DNA of 64,000 bases. It comes from Streptomyces hygroscopicus (lineage in GTDB: Bacteria > Actinomycetota > Actinomycetes > Streptomycetales > Streptomycetaceae). The notes under the pieces are model-generated. The model was given only the letters and a program-made list of their open reading frames with translations, did no database searches and was not told the DNA's origin. Numbering within the stretch: position 1 is the first letter of the stretch; each line of letters opens with the position of its first letter. A program made the position numbers and the translations under genes. The stretch spans positions 39,367 through 103,366 of the forward strand of contig NZ_LBMW01000029.1 in NCBI RefSeq assembly GCF_026168105.1, read 5' to 3'. This document shows, in pieces, positions 10,081 to 18,718 of this stretch.

Positions 10081-11074
10081 ATGACCAGCAGTCCGCACGA
10101 TCACCGGTCCCGCTCCGGCGCCGACGCCCTGCCCGAGGCGGCCCCGGACAACGGTCCCGCCCTCACCCGTGAGGAGTTCGACGCTCTCTTCGACACCGTA
10201 CGGGCCTGGGGCCGTTGGTCCCCCGCAGCAGCCGGCCGCGGTGCCTGGAACGGGGTCACCCCCGAGCACTCACGGCGGGCCGCGGCACTGGTGCGTACCG
10301 GGACCACCGTTGCGATGGCCCTGGCCTGGAACACGGTGGCGGGTCCCGACAACGGCAGGCCCGCCCTGCACTACATGTCGGACCTCGGGGACGTGGAGGC
10401 GCCCGAGCCCTCCTGCCACAAGGACTTCATTGCCGCCGACTACCACGGCAAGGGCATCAGCCACCTCGATGCGCTCTCCCACATCGCCTACCGGGGGCGG
10501 CTCTACGACGGCAGTCCCGCCCGCGAGGTCGTCGACGCCGCAGGCGCCCGCTTCGGGTCGGTCGCGGCTCTCGGGCCGCTGGCCACCCGGGGCGTCCTCC
10601 TGGACATGCCCGCGGTGCTCGACACCGAGTGGCTGGAGCCCGGCACGGCCGTCCACGCCGCGGACGTGCTCGCCGCCGAGAAGGCACTCGGGGTGGCCAT
10701 CGGCGACGGGGACGCGGTGCTGCTGCGCTCAGGTCGATTCCGCCGTCGCGCCGAGCTGGGGGCCTGGAACCCCGACGCCGTCAGCGCCGGCTTCCACGTG
10801 GATGCGATGCCCCTGCTGTCCGACCCGGGGGGTCGCTCTGCTCGGCGCCGACGGCGACAACGACGTACGGCCCTCGCCCGTCGAAGGGCTGCACTCCCCC
10901 GTACACGCCCTGGCCATCACCGCGATGGGCGTCCCGCTGCTGGACAACCTCGACCTCGAAGCGCTCTCCGCTGCCTGCGCCGAGGCGGGCCGCCATGAGT
11001 TCCTGCTGGTCGTCGCACCGCTGAACATCCCCGGCGGCACAGGCTCGCCCGTCAATCCGGTCGCGATGCCGTGA
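10081..11074 (+). pseudogene. cyclase / kynurenine-formamidase-like metal hydrolase, frameshifted
   Basis: The 5' part (10081 to about 10830) encodes a cyclase-family protein with the metal-binding pattern HKDFIAADYHGKGISHLDALSH-type residues near 115-135. The frame is then lost at a run of six G (10827-10832). In the next frame the protein continues as VALLGADGDNDVRPSP and ends HEFLLVVAPLNIPGGTGSP at 11074, the normal C-terminus of the family. Removing one G restores a single ~330-residue protein. Either the gene is recently inactivated or the homopolymer is a sequencing error. The family hydrolyses amides or cyclises polyketides; no substrate is indicated here. Confidence 0.82.
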
Positions 11075-11120
11075 CACCGGACCTCGGTCGCGACGCCGCA
11101 GCCGGCACCCCGCCGTCTCG

Positions 11121-11990
11121 TCAGTGCACCGCGTCCGAGAGGCGGACGAAGCTGTGGCCAGTGGCCAGCAGGTGGGGGACGGCTGCGGCGATGCCCCGGG
11201 CGGTGCCGCCCTTGGGGTGGTTCATATGGCAGATGACGATGGACCCGCCCTGCGCGGCCGCCACCGTGGTACGCACCTGCTCGGGAGTGAAGGTGGCGCC
11301 ACCGTCGCCGTTGACGGAGAAGTTGGCGAAGCGCTCTCCCAGGTCGGTGACGATCCGGGCCGCGACGTCGTCGCAGTACGCCGTACCGGACCGGAAGAAG
11401 CGCGGCGGGGCGCCCAGCAGGCGGGTGAGCTTGGCCCGGTTGCCGGCGATCTCGTCGAACACCTCGGCAGCGCTGCGGGTGCCGGGGATGCCGTAGGCGG
11501 AGCGTCCGTTGACCGACAGCGGGCGGTGCCGGGTGCCGTGGTTGGCGATCTCGAACAGCGGCTCGGCGGCAAGCCGGCGGAAGACCGCCGGATTGGCGTC
11601 GATCCAGCGGGAGTTGATGAAGAGGGTCGCCGGTACCTCCCGTTTGCGGAGGAAGTCGATCAGCGCTTGGTCGTAGCCGCTGCCTCCCGGGCCGCCGCAG
11701 GCGTCGAAGGTCAGCGCGATGACGCGTTTGGTGGTCGGCAGCTTGTGCACCACTCCGGGTGCCTCGAAGCCCCAGGTGTGCGGCACGGCGCGTCCGTAGC
11801 GGGCCACGATCTCGGCGCGGGTGAATGCGGGCGCCGCGGCCCCGGACGGGGTACCCGTGGCGCTTGCTGCCGGTGAGGACGGTGCAGGGGCGGCGGAGTG
11901 CCCGCCGCTCGTATCGCTCTTCGGGCCCGCGCAGCCTGCCAGCGCGCTTCCCGCCAGTGCGGCCAGCACAGCCCGGCGACTGGGTGTCAT
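11121..11990 (-). CDS. polysaccharide deacetylase (NodB domain) lipoprotein
   Basis: The 289-residue protein starts with a twin-Arg/lipoprotein signal, MTPSRRAVLAALAGSALAGC, with the lipobox Cys at 20. A Ser/Ala/Pro linker follows. The NodB domain has LTFDACGG (the metal Asp region), NHGTRHRPLS (HxxxH metal site) and the C-terminal ICHMNHPKGG. It would remove N-acetyl groups from cell-wall or other polysaccharide outside the membrane. Its ATG overlaps the stop of the upstream protease gene by 4 bases (ATGA), so the two are translationally coupled. TFDA instead of the common TFDD is usual in one subgroup and need not mean inactivity. Confidence 0.9.
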   Translation of the reverse strand: MTPSRRAVLAALAGSALAGCAGPKSDTSGGHSAAPAPSSPAASATGTPSGAAAPAFTRAEIVARYGRAVPHTWGFEAPGVVHKLPTTKRVIALTFDACGGPGGSGYDQALIDFLRKREVPATLFINSRWIDANPAVFRRLAAEPLFEIANHGTRHRPLSVNGRSAYGIPGTRSAAEVFDEIAGNRAKLTRLLGAPPRFFRSGTAYCDDVAARIVTDLGERFANFSVNGDGGATFTPEQVRTTVAAAQGGSIVICHMNHPKGGTARGIAAAVPHLLATGHSFVRLSDAVH

Positions 11991-13222
11991 GCACTCTCCC
12001 ACCTGGTCGAACGATGTTGCCGAGGGGCAGCCGCCACCCGCCATCGCAACCGTACGCGGTGCAAGTACTGCGACCGGGAAGGCGGCGGACAAGGGTTCGC
12101 CAACAATCCTTTGGAGATCATTTGCCCTGTCCTCTTCGCGCCCTGCCAGTGGGGTGAGCCGAACATCGCCCGGACGCCCTGGTGCGGGGGCAGGTTGGAC
12201 GCAGGATTCCGGTTGGCGACGGCGTCGGCAAGGAGATGTGCGGCGTCGGCTCCGAACGCCGGGGCGTAGCTGATGTAGTCGACGTTCGCGTCGTTGCCGC
12301 CACCGTTGTACCCCCCGAGGTTGCCGATGACATGGCCGGTGCGTGCGTCGTCCTCGTAGTCGGTGATCCACGGGCTGCCGGACACCCCGCCGTAGTAGCC
12401 ACCGCAGGTCATGGACATCTGGTGGTACCCCGGTAGTCGCCTGGTCGGTACGGTGCACTTGACGGCCCGTCCGGCATCGTTGCCGTGTTTGTGAGCCGGA
12501 TAGCCCACGACGGTGACTTTGTTGTTGTAGCCGGACGGGCGGGTGAAGGTCAGTCCGCCTCCCACGGCGTCCTGGAGTTGCCGGCCACGCTGGTTCACCG
12601 AGACGCGGGCGAAGGCGGTGTCCAGGTCGGACCACGGCTTCCTGGTGGTCGACGAGCCCTTGTCCGGCACGTAACGGGGGTCGATGAACACGCGCTGGAT
12701 GTGGAAGATGCCGTACGGCTGCCGGCCGGGAGCCGCGCCCTTGATGAACTTCGGTACGAAGATGTAGTTGCTCTTGATGCCCAGTCCGCAGTGTCCCGCG
12801 GTGAGGATCACGTTCCTGGCCGGGGTGTCGATCACACTGCCGGTGCACATCCAGTCGGTGCCGTTCGGGCTGCTGGAGCCGAAGAACGTTCCTATGAGGC
12901 GGGTCCCCCCGAACATCGTTCCCTTGGGGATGCCTGCCGCCCGCGTCATCGGCTGCTTCGGGGCGGACGGCGCTGACCGGAGGGTGTCCAGCGGGCGGGC
13001 ATTCGCCATGCGCCGGGCGGTCCAGTACTTGGCGGCCTGTCGAGCCTCCCGTCCTGCGTCCGCGGACGGGTGGGCGACCACGGCCGGAAGTGGCGAGGGT
13101 GAATGCGCGGCGGAAGGCGGGTGCGGCGACGGTGGCGCGGCCCATGCGGCCGGGGCGGCGGTACCGAGTACGGCCGCGCACAGAACAGCGACGACCGCCA
13201 GGTGTCTTCGACACGGGAACAA
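11987..13222 (-). CDS. secreted trypsin-like serine protease
   Basis: This is an extracellular serine endopeptidase of the S1 type. The signal peptide (FPCRRHLAVVAVLCAAVLGT) ends near AAWA. The catalytic triad is visible: His in LTAGHCG, Asp in SDLDTAFA and Ser in GVSGSPWI. The start is taken as the TTG at 13222, seven bases after AGGAGG; a GTG two codons earlier and an upstream ATG at 13291 are less well placed. The last ~45 residues are Arg/Pro-rich, unlike the rest of the protein, and look like read-through of former noncoding DNA into the ATGA overlap with the deacetylase gene, hinting at a lost stop codon. Confidence 0.85.
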   Translation of the reverse strand: MFPCRRHLAVVAVLCAAVLGTAAPAAWAAPPSPHPPSAAHSPSPLPAVVAHPSADAGREARQAAKYWTARRMANARPLDTLRSAPSAPKQPMTRAAGIPKGTMFGGTRLIGTFFGSSSPNGTDWMCTGSVIDTPARNVILTAGHCGLGIKSNYIFVPKFIKGAAPGRQPYGIFHIQRVFIDPRYVPDKGSSTTRKPWSDLDTAFARVSVNQRGRQLQDAVGGGLTFTRPSGYNNKVTVVGYPAHKHGNDAGRAVKCTVPTRRLPGYHQMSMTCGGYYGGVSGSPWITDYEDDARTGHVIGNLGGYNGGGNDANVDYISYAPAFGADAAHLLADAVANRNPASNLPPHQGVRAMFGSPHWQGAKRTGQMISKGLLANPCPPPSRSQYLHRVRLRWRVAAAPRQHRSTRWESA

Positions 13223-13704
13223 TTCCACTCCTCCTGGTTTCACGGAATCGGGGCTTGGAGGACAGGCACGCCGACCTTGCCGTCGCCTCACGGGAATGCC
13301 GGACCGATTGCCTTTTCATGTCCCGGCAGCCCCGCGAGAAGCTCGCGGTAACAGTGGTGGATACGGTGACCAGTTGCACGCAACGGCACGGGGCAGCAGC
13401 TCTTGAGCTGTGATTCCCTTTCGTGCCGTAGGGCCAAAACGGCCGCCCTGGCGCCGACTCGGGCGGTATCGCATGCCTCGCCTCGAGCAGTCATGCCGAC
13501 GAGGCTCGGCGGCGACAGCGATGGAGCGCCACGGCGATGCCGGTCGTGGAAGGACGCGCGGGTCTGCACAAGGTCAGATGGCGGACGAAACTGGACAGAT
13601 CGCCGCAAAGTTTTTCCCACCAACCCCCAGGGCGGCACCGTTTGAATGATCGAAGCAGCGGGGGGGTTAGCATATGAGCACCGCCTAGCTCGAAAGATAA
13701 ACCT
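13223..13704. other. divergent intergenic region upstream of protease and gap genes
   Basis: These 482 bases hold no supported gene. Near the gap side, TTGAAT (13642-13647) and TTAGCA/TAGCAT (13667-13673) flank a run of seven G with a 19-20 base spacing, a poor but possible promoter. AT content rises just before the GTG of gap. Confidence 0.4.
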
Positions 13705-15150
13705 GTGACTGTCAACGACGACTCGTTCACCAACTGGAAGAACCGCGAGGAGATCGCGGAGTCGATGATCCCGATCATCGGGAAGCTGCACCGGGAGCGG
13801 GACGTCACGGTCCTGCTGCACAGCCGCTCCTTGGTGAACAAGTCGGTGGTCAGCATCCTCAAGACCCACCGATTCGCCCGGCAGATCGCCGGGGAAGAAC
13901 TCTCGGTCACCGACACGCTGCCGTTCCTGCAGGCGCTCACCACACTCGATCTCGGGCCGTCCCAGATCGACATCGGCATGCTCGCCGCGACGTACAAGAC
14001 CGACGACCGCGGTCTGTCCGTGGCGGAGTTCACCGCCGAGGCCGTCGCCGGTGCCACGGGCGCCGACAAGATCGAGCGCCGGGAGCCGCGCGACGTCGTC
14101 CTCTACGGGTTCGGCCGCATCGGCCGCCTCCTGGCCCGCCTGCTCATCGAGAAGGCCGGCTCCGGGAACGGTCTGCGGCTGCGTGCCATCGTCGTGCGCC
14201 AGGGCGCCGGCCAGGACCTGGTCAAGCGCGCCTCACTGCTGCGCCGTGACTCCATCCACGGCCAGTTCCAGGGCACGATCACCGTCGACGAGACGAACAG
14301 CAAGATCATCGCCAACGGTCACGAGATCCAGGTAATCTACTCCGACGACCCGACGTCGGTGGACTACACGGCGTACGGCATCAGGGACGCCATCCTCATC
14401 GACAACACGGGCAAGTGGCGCGACCGCGAAGGCCTGTCGAAGCACCTCCGCCCCGGCATCGACAAGGTCGTTCTGACCGCACCGGGCAAGGGCGACGTCC
14501 CCAACATCGTCCACGGCGTCAACCACGACATGATCAAGCCGGACGAGCAGATCCTGTCCTGCGCGTCCTGCACCACCAACGCGATCGTCCCGCCGCTGAA
14601 GGCGATGGCGGACGAGTACGGCGTCCTGCGCGGCCATGTGGAGACCGTCCACTCATTCACCAACGACCAGAACCTGCTGGACAACTACCACAACTCCGAC
14701 CGCCGCGGCCGCTCGGCGCCGCTCAACATGGTCATCACCGAGACCGGTGCCGCCTCCGCCGTCGCCAAGGCGCTGCCCGACCTCAAGGCGAGGATCACCG
14801 GCAGCTCGATCCGCGTCCCGGTGCCGGACGTCTCGATCGCGATCCTGAACCTGCAGCTCGCACGCGAGACCACCCGCGAAGAGGTGCTCGACTACCTCCG
14901 CAATGTGTCGCTGACCTCGCCGCTCAAGCGCCAGATCGACTTCATCAGTGCCCCTGACGCGGTCTCGAGCGACTTCATCGGCTCGCGTCACGCCTCGATC
15001 GTCGACGCGGGTGCCACCAAGGTCGAGGGCGACAACGCGATCCTCTACCTGTGGTACGACAACGAGTTCGGCTACTCGTGCCAGGTCGTCCGGGTGGTCC
15101 AGCATGTCTCGGGCGTGGAGTACCCGACGTACCCGGCGCCGGCGGTCTGA
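13705..15150 (+). CDS. gap: glyceraldehyde-3-phosphate dehydrogenase, long actinobacterial form
   Basis: The 481-residue enzyme oxidises glyceraldehyde-3-phosphate with NAD(P). An N-terminal extension of about 130 residues precedes the usual NAD-binding fold at DVVLYGFGRIGRLLARLL. The catalytic Cys is in SCASCTTNAIVPPLK. The C-terminal catalytic domain ends with LYLWYDNEFGYSCQVVRVV, the family hallmark. The extension is typical of a second, longer GAPDH type in Streptomyces rather than the ~335-residue glycolytic form; a role in gluconeogenesis or stress metabolism is plausible but not shown. A hairpin 20 bases after the stop ends the transcript. Confidence 0.95.
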   Translation: MTVNDDSFTNWKNREEIAESMIPIIGKLHRERDVTVLLHSRSLVNKSVVSILKTHRFARQIAGEELSVTDTLPFLQALTTLDLGPSQIDIGMLAATYKTDDRGLSVAEFTAEAVAGATGADKIERREPRDVVLYGFGRIGRLLARLLIEKAGSGNGLRLRAIVVRQGAGQDLVKRASLLRRDSIHGQFQGTITVDETNSKIIANGHEIQVIYSDDPTSVDYTAYGIRDAILIDNTGKWRDREGLSKHLRPGIDKVVLTAPGKGDVPNIVHGVNHDMIKPDEQILSCASCTTNAIVPPLKAMADEYGVLRGHVETVHSFTNDQNLLDNYHNSDRRGRSAPLNMVITETGAASAVAKALPDLKARITGSSIRVPVPDVSIAILNLQLARETTREEVLDYLRNVSLTSPLKRQIDFISAPDAVSSDFIGSRHASIVDAGATKVEGDNAILYLWYDNEFGYSCQVVRVVQHVSGVEYPTYPAPAV

Positions 15151-15170
15151 CCCCCTGCGGACGGTTCGAT

Positions 15171-15222
15171 CCGGTGTGCCGGCGGGCGGAGCGGCGGTGC
15201 CGCGCCATGGCCGGCACACCGG
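15171..15222 (+). terminator. terminator hairpin of gap
   Basis: Perfect 13-bp arms CCGGTGTGCCGGC (15171-15183) and GCCGGCACACCGG (15210-15222) lie 20 bases downstream of the gap stop, with a 26-base loop that can itself pair partly. Confidence 0.75.
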
Positions 15223-15381
15223 CGTGTTCTCTCGTCCGGCGGTTGACGGCTCCTCACGCACGCGTCCCGGCCCGCCCGTTCACCAGCCCGGAAGACACGC
15301 ACAGGGCTTGCTCCACCGTCTCATCGACCGCCGGACGCTGGTGGGGACACGACGGGACGATGACCCCCCACACATGGCGGC

Positions 15382-17157
15382 TCAGGCCGCCTCGGCGGCT
15401 TCCGGCGGCGAGCCGACAGGGGTGAGGGTGGCGGTGCCGTCCGTCAGACGGAGGACCACGTCGGCATGGGCGGCCAGGCGCTGATCGTGGGTGATGAGGA
15501 AGGTGGTACGCCCTGCCGCGAGGCGTCGCAGGGGTGGCAGGATGCGGGCGGTGGAGGCGTCGTCGAGGCCCGTGGTGGGCTCGTCCAGGATGAGCACGGG
15601 CGCGGTGCGCAGCATCGCGCGGGCCAGGGCGATCCTGCGGCGCTGGCCGCCGGAGAGATGGCCGCCGCGTTTGCCGACAGGGGTGTCGTAACCATCTGGC
15701 AGGGCGCTGATGAACTCATGGGCGTCGGCTGCGGCGGCAGCGGCGAGCATGTCCCCTTCGGGGGCGTCGGGGCGGCCGTAGGTGATGTTGTCGCGGATGG
15801 TGCCGTCGAACAGCATGCTGTCCTGGGGCAACAGGGTGATGTGCCGGCGCAGTTCGTCCACCGCGAGATCGCCGATGTCATGGCCGTCGAGGAGGATACG
15901 GCCCTGAGTCGGCTCGTGGAAGCGCAGCAGGAGCTTGCCGAGCGTGGACTTGCCCGATCCGCTGGGTCCGGTGACCGCCACCAGGAGTCCGGGCGCGATG
16001 TCGAGGTCGAGGCGGTGCAGCACACGGCGGTCGGCGCCGGGGTAGGAGAAGCCGACGGCCTGGAAGGTGACGGCGCCGCGGACCGGCTCGGCCGGGGGCC
16101 GGACGTCCGGTCGGTGGTCGGGGTCGGCGGCGGGCCGGCTGCGCAGGACTTCGAGGAGTCGTTCGCAGGCGGCGGTGGCGGAGGAGGCGTGGACGAGGAG
16201 TTCGCCCAGTTCCTGCAGTCGGGGGTGGAGGTAGCCGAGGTAGGCGGCGAAGGAGAGCAGGCCGCCGACGGTGAGGTGGTGCTCCGAGATCTGCCAGGCT
16301 CCGGCGCCGATGACGGCCAGCACGCTGACGGTTTCGATCAGTTCGCCCAGAGGCCCGTACAGCGCCGAGAGTCTGATCTGGCGCAGGCCGGTGCGCATCC
16401 AGGTACGCCCCTCACGGTGGATCTTGCTGCGCTCGGCCTGCTGTCGGCTGTAAGCCTGCACCAGGGGCATGTTGGCCAGGCTCTCCTCGAGCAGGGAGGC
16501 CAGTCGCCCGTTGCTGTCGCGCTCCGCACGGCTGGCGGTCCGCATCAGGGTGCCGAACACCCGTGCGCCGAACCAGATCAGGGGCGCGGCGGCCAGGGTG
16601 ATCAGGGCCAGCTGCCAGCTGGTCCAGAACGCGGCCACGGCGAAGACCAGCGCTCCGACGACCGAGGTGATCAACTCGACCGGGGCGGAGGCCACCAGCG
16701 ACTCGACGGCCTCGATGTCACCGGTCAGACGGGAGACCAGATCGCCGGTCCCGTAGCGGTCCAACACGTCCGGCGGGAGCTGCTGAAGATGCTGGAAGAC
16801 TCGGTCGCGCAGGCCGAGCAGGAAGTGCTCGCTCATCCAGCCCGAAAGGTAACTGCCCGCGGAGGAGGCCACCGCACCCGCCGCGGCGAGACCCAGCCAC
16901 AGCATGGCGGGCCCCCAGAAGGCGCGGAGGTCGCCCGGGGCGAGCACATCGTCGGTGAGTTGGCCCGCCAGGCCGATCGCGGCCGTGTCACACCCCGCGG
17001 CGACCACCAGCAGCACCGCCGACACCACCACCGCGGTGCGGTTGACGCGCACCAGCGGCCAGAACTTCCGAAACGCCGCCCATGGCGAGATACGGGCATG
17101 CCGTGTCCGCGCTTCTACGGCGGGGGCGGGCATGGCGATCTGTGCAGCAGTATTCAT
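15382..17157 (-). CDS. ABC exporter, fused permease and ATPase half-transporter
   Basis: The 591-residue protein has an N-terminal six-helix permease domain (roughly 30-320) and a C-terminal ATPase with Walker A TGPSGSGKSTLG (near 395), signature HLSGGQRRRIALARA (near 500) and Walker B VLILDEPTTGLD. It works as a dimer to export a substrate from the cytoplasm. No C39 peptidase domain is present at the N-terminus, so it would not process a leader peptide itself. It is the first gene after a 42-residue cationic peptide gene on the same strand, separated by a strong hairpin; that arrangement suggests peptide export or self-protection, but lipid or drug export cannot be excluded. Confidence 0.92.
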   Translation of the reverse strand: MNTAAQIAMPAPAVEARTRHARISPWAAFRKFWPLVRVNRTAVVVSAVLLVVAAGCDTAAIGLAGQLTDDVLAPGDLRAFWGPAMLWLGLAAAGAVASSAGSYLSGWMSEHFLLGLRDRVFQHLQQLPPDVLDRYGTGDLVSRLTGDIEAVESLVASAPVELITSVVGALVFAVAAFWTSWQLALITLAAAPLIWFGARVFGTLMRTASRAERDSNGRLASLLEESLANMPLVQAYSRQQAERSKIHREGRTWMRTGLRQIRLSALYGPLGELIETVSVLAVIGAGAWQISEHHLTVGGLLSFAAYLGYLHPRLQELGELLVHASSATAACERLLEVLRSRPAADPDHRPDVRPPAEPVRGAVTFQAVGFSYPGADRRVLHRLDLDIAPGLLVAVTGPSGSGKSTLGKLLLRFHEPTQGRILLDGHDIGDLAVDELRRHITLLPQDSMLFDGTIRDNITYGRPDAPEGDMLAAAAAADAHEFISALPDGYDTPVGKRGGHLSGGQRRRIALARAMLRTAPVLILDEPTTGLDDASTARILPPLRRLAAGRTTFLITHDQRLAAHADVVLRLTDGTATLTPVGSPPEAAEAA

Positions 17158-17196
17158 GCCTGGCCGACACTCCCTGAAGATTTCCCACGCGACGGT

Positions 17197-17241
17197 GTGC
17201 CGGGATCCGTCCGCCTCCTGGAGGCGGACGGATCCCGGCAC
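17197..17241 (-). terminator. perfect 22-bp hairpin between peptide gene and ABC exporter
   Basis: Arms 17197-17218 and 17220-17241 are exact reverse complements around a single T. The hairpin starts 22 bases after the stop of the small peptide gene and ends 39 bases before the exporter ATG, on the same strand. It can end most transcripts after the peptide gene while allowing some read-through into the exporter, the usual way to make much peptide and little transporter. Confidence 0.85.
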
Positions 17242-17263
17242 GGCCGGACGAGCTACTGAAGGG

Positions 17264-17392
17264 CTACTTGCCGGCGGCCTTCTTGTGCTTGCGGTGGTGC
17301 TTCTTGTGGCGGCGGCCCTGCGCCGCCTTGCCTGCGCAGCCGACTGCCTTCTTCTTGGCCTTCTTCACCAGCATGATCTTGTCGAACGCCAT
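17264..17392 (-). CDS. 42-residue Lys/His/Arg-rich peptide, candidate secreted or DNA-binding peptide
   Basis: An ATG at 17392 with GAAAGGGG nine bases upstream opens a 42-codon frame ending TAG at 17264. It encodes 13 Lys, 3 Arg, 4 His, one Cys (residue 19) and only one acidic residue. It begins MAFDKIMLVKKAKKKAVGCA; the C-terminal half is almost wholly basic (RRHKKHHRKHKK, 27-38). Nearly every codon ends in G or C, as in true Streptomyces genes. No typical Sec signal or double-Gly leader is seen. It lies between an acyltransferase gene and an ABC exporter gene, followed directly by a perfect hairpin. It could be a cationic antimicrobial peptide, a precursor modified on Lys, or a histone-tail-like protein. 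I do not recognise a family. Confidence 0.7.
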   Translation of the reverse strand: MAFDKIMLVKKAKKKAVGCAGKAAQGRRHKKHHRKHKKAAGK

Positions 17393-17508
17393 GACTGATA
17401 CCCCTTTCTCACGGCCCGTCAACCGGGGTTTCCGATGTCCGCGGATTCCTTCTCACGCGGCGCCCATGAATACGGGAATGGAGCATGGCCCGTTCAAAGG
17501 GGATTCAC

Positions 17509-17550
17509 ATTTAACCTTGCACCTTTTCTCTTACCGAACCCCTTACCGAA
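17509..17550 (-). promoter_or_regulatory. candidate promoter with 9-bp direct repeats upstream of the peptide gene
   Basis: In an AT-rich stretch between the acyltransferase stop and the peptide start, CTTACCGAA occurs at 17530-17538 and again at 17542-17550, a 12-base period. On the minus strand a TTAAAT (17514-17509) lies where a -10 box would be if an activator bound these repeats over the -35 region. The leader would be about 110 bases. Confidence 0.35.
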
Positions 17551-17599
17551 TCCCTGCACAAGGAAGGGAACCCTTTAATTCCCCTTGGGAGTGCACCCC

Positions 17600-18718
17600 T
17601 CAGCCTTCCGCCCGGGCGGGGCGGGCTGCCGTCCGTCTGCGGCTGCCGAGGAGCACTCGGCGCGCGGGCTGTTCGACCGCCGTGTACAGCGCCCACGCCA
17701 GACCGAGGGACACGAGGAAGACGGCCGCGGCCGAGGGGAGGGCCTGGAGCGCGGGTAGATGGGGACGGGAGACGAAGAGCCGCTCCGCGACACGCATCAC
17801 CAGTATGTGGATCATGTAGAAGGCGAACGACCACTCCCCCAGGACAACGAGCCGGCGCCGACGCCAGAAGGACGGCAGTCCCCTCAGGTCGGCGACCGCC
17901 GCGGCAGGGATGAGCAGGCCCAGGCCGACGATGGTGCAGGCGGCGGGGCCGTACGCGCCGGGGAGCTGGCGGGTCAGGAAGTAGCCCACGACGGTGAGGG
18001 CGAGCGAGACGTCGAGCCCCGGCCCGCGCCATGCCCCGAGGCGTACCAGGCGGCCGAGTGCGGCGCCGAGGACGAACTCGGGCAGGCGGGCGGCGGGGAA
18101 GCTGGCCAGGATCCAGTCCGGCGCATAGTGAATGTTGGCCCAGGGCAGCACGATCACCAGTGCGCCGCTGACGACCGCCACCGCGGTGAGGGAGCGAGGG
18201 CCGATCCTGCGCAGGGCCGCGTACAGCGCGGGGAAGGTGGCGTAGAAGAACGCCTCGCAGGTGAGGGACCAGCTGACCGGATTGAGGGCCTGCCACCAGT
18301 CACGCTTCCAGGAACTGACGAGCAGCAGGTTGGCCAGCGTCTCCGAGGTCCCGCTGGGCGACAGGGCCGGGACCAGGGTCAGGGAGAGCGTCAGGGCGAG
18401 CAGGGCCGTGACCAGGTGGACGGGGTAGACCCGGGCCAGGCGGCGGAGCCAGAAGACGCGTGCACTGTCTCCTTCGCGGGCGGTCCAGGCCAGTACGAAG
18501 CCGGAGAGGATGAAGAAGAAGGACACTCCGGCGGAGCCCGCCCCGAACGCCCAGTCGACCAGTCTTCCGCCTTCGCCGCCGAAGTAGCCGAAGTTCCGCA
18601 CGTGGTAGACGAAGACCAGAAATGCGGCCATCCACCGCATCCCGGTCAGTGACGGCAACTGCCCACCGAGGGCTGGGCCTACGACGACGGGGCTGTTCTT
18701 CTCCGCCAGCAGAGTCAT
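17600..18718 (-). CDS. acyltransferase family 3 membrane protein (OafA-like)
   Basis: The 372-residue integral membrane protein has about ten hydrophobic segments. The family signature lies near the N-terminus, LPSLTGMRWMAAFLVFVYHV, with the catalytic His at its end. Such enzymes transfer acetyl or other acyl groups to sugars, lipids, antibiotics or peptides at the membrane. The ATG at 18718 is chosen because the family motif begins about 25 residues later. It ends 208 bases upstream of the cationic peptide gene on the same strand, so acylation of that peptide or of the cell surface as protection is conceivable; this is speculation. Confidence 0.88.
   Translation of the reverse strand: MTLLAEKNSPVVVGPALGGQLPSLTGMRWMAAFLVFVYHVRNFGYFGGEGGRLVDWAFGAGSAGVSFFFILSGFVLAWTAREGDSARVFWLRRLARVYPVHLVTALLALTLSLTLVPALSPSGTSETLANLLLVSSWKRDWWQALNPVSWSLTCEAFFYATFPALYAALRRIGPRSLTAVAVVSGALVIVLPWANIHYAPDWILASFPAARLPEFVLGAALGRLVRLGAWRGPGLDVSLALTVVGYFLTRQLPGAYGPAACTIVGLGLLIPAAAVADLRGLPSFWRRRRLVVLGEWSFAFYMIHILVMRVAERLFVSRPHLPALQALPSAAAVFLVSLGLAWALYTAVEQPARRVLLGSRRRTAARPARAEG

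Noticed and set aside
13660..13680. CIRCE-like TTAGCA next to the gap promoter
   Set aside because: Only one half is present; the inverted second half required for an HrcA site is missing.
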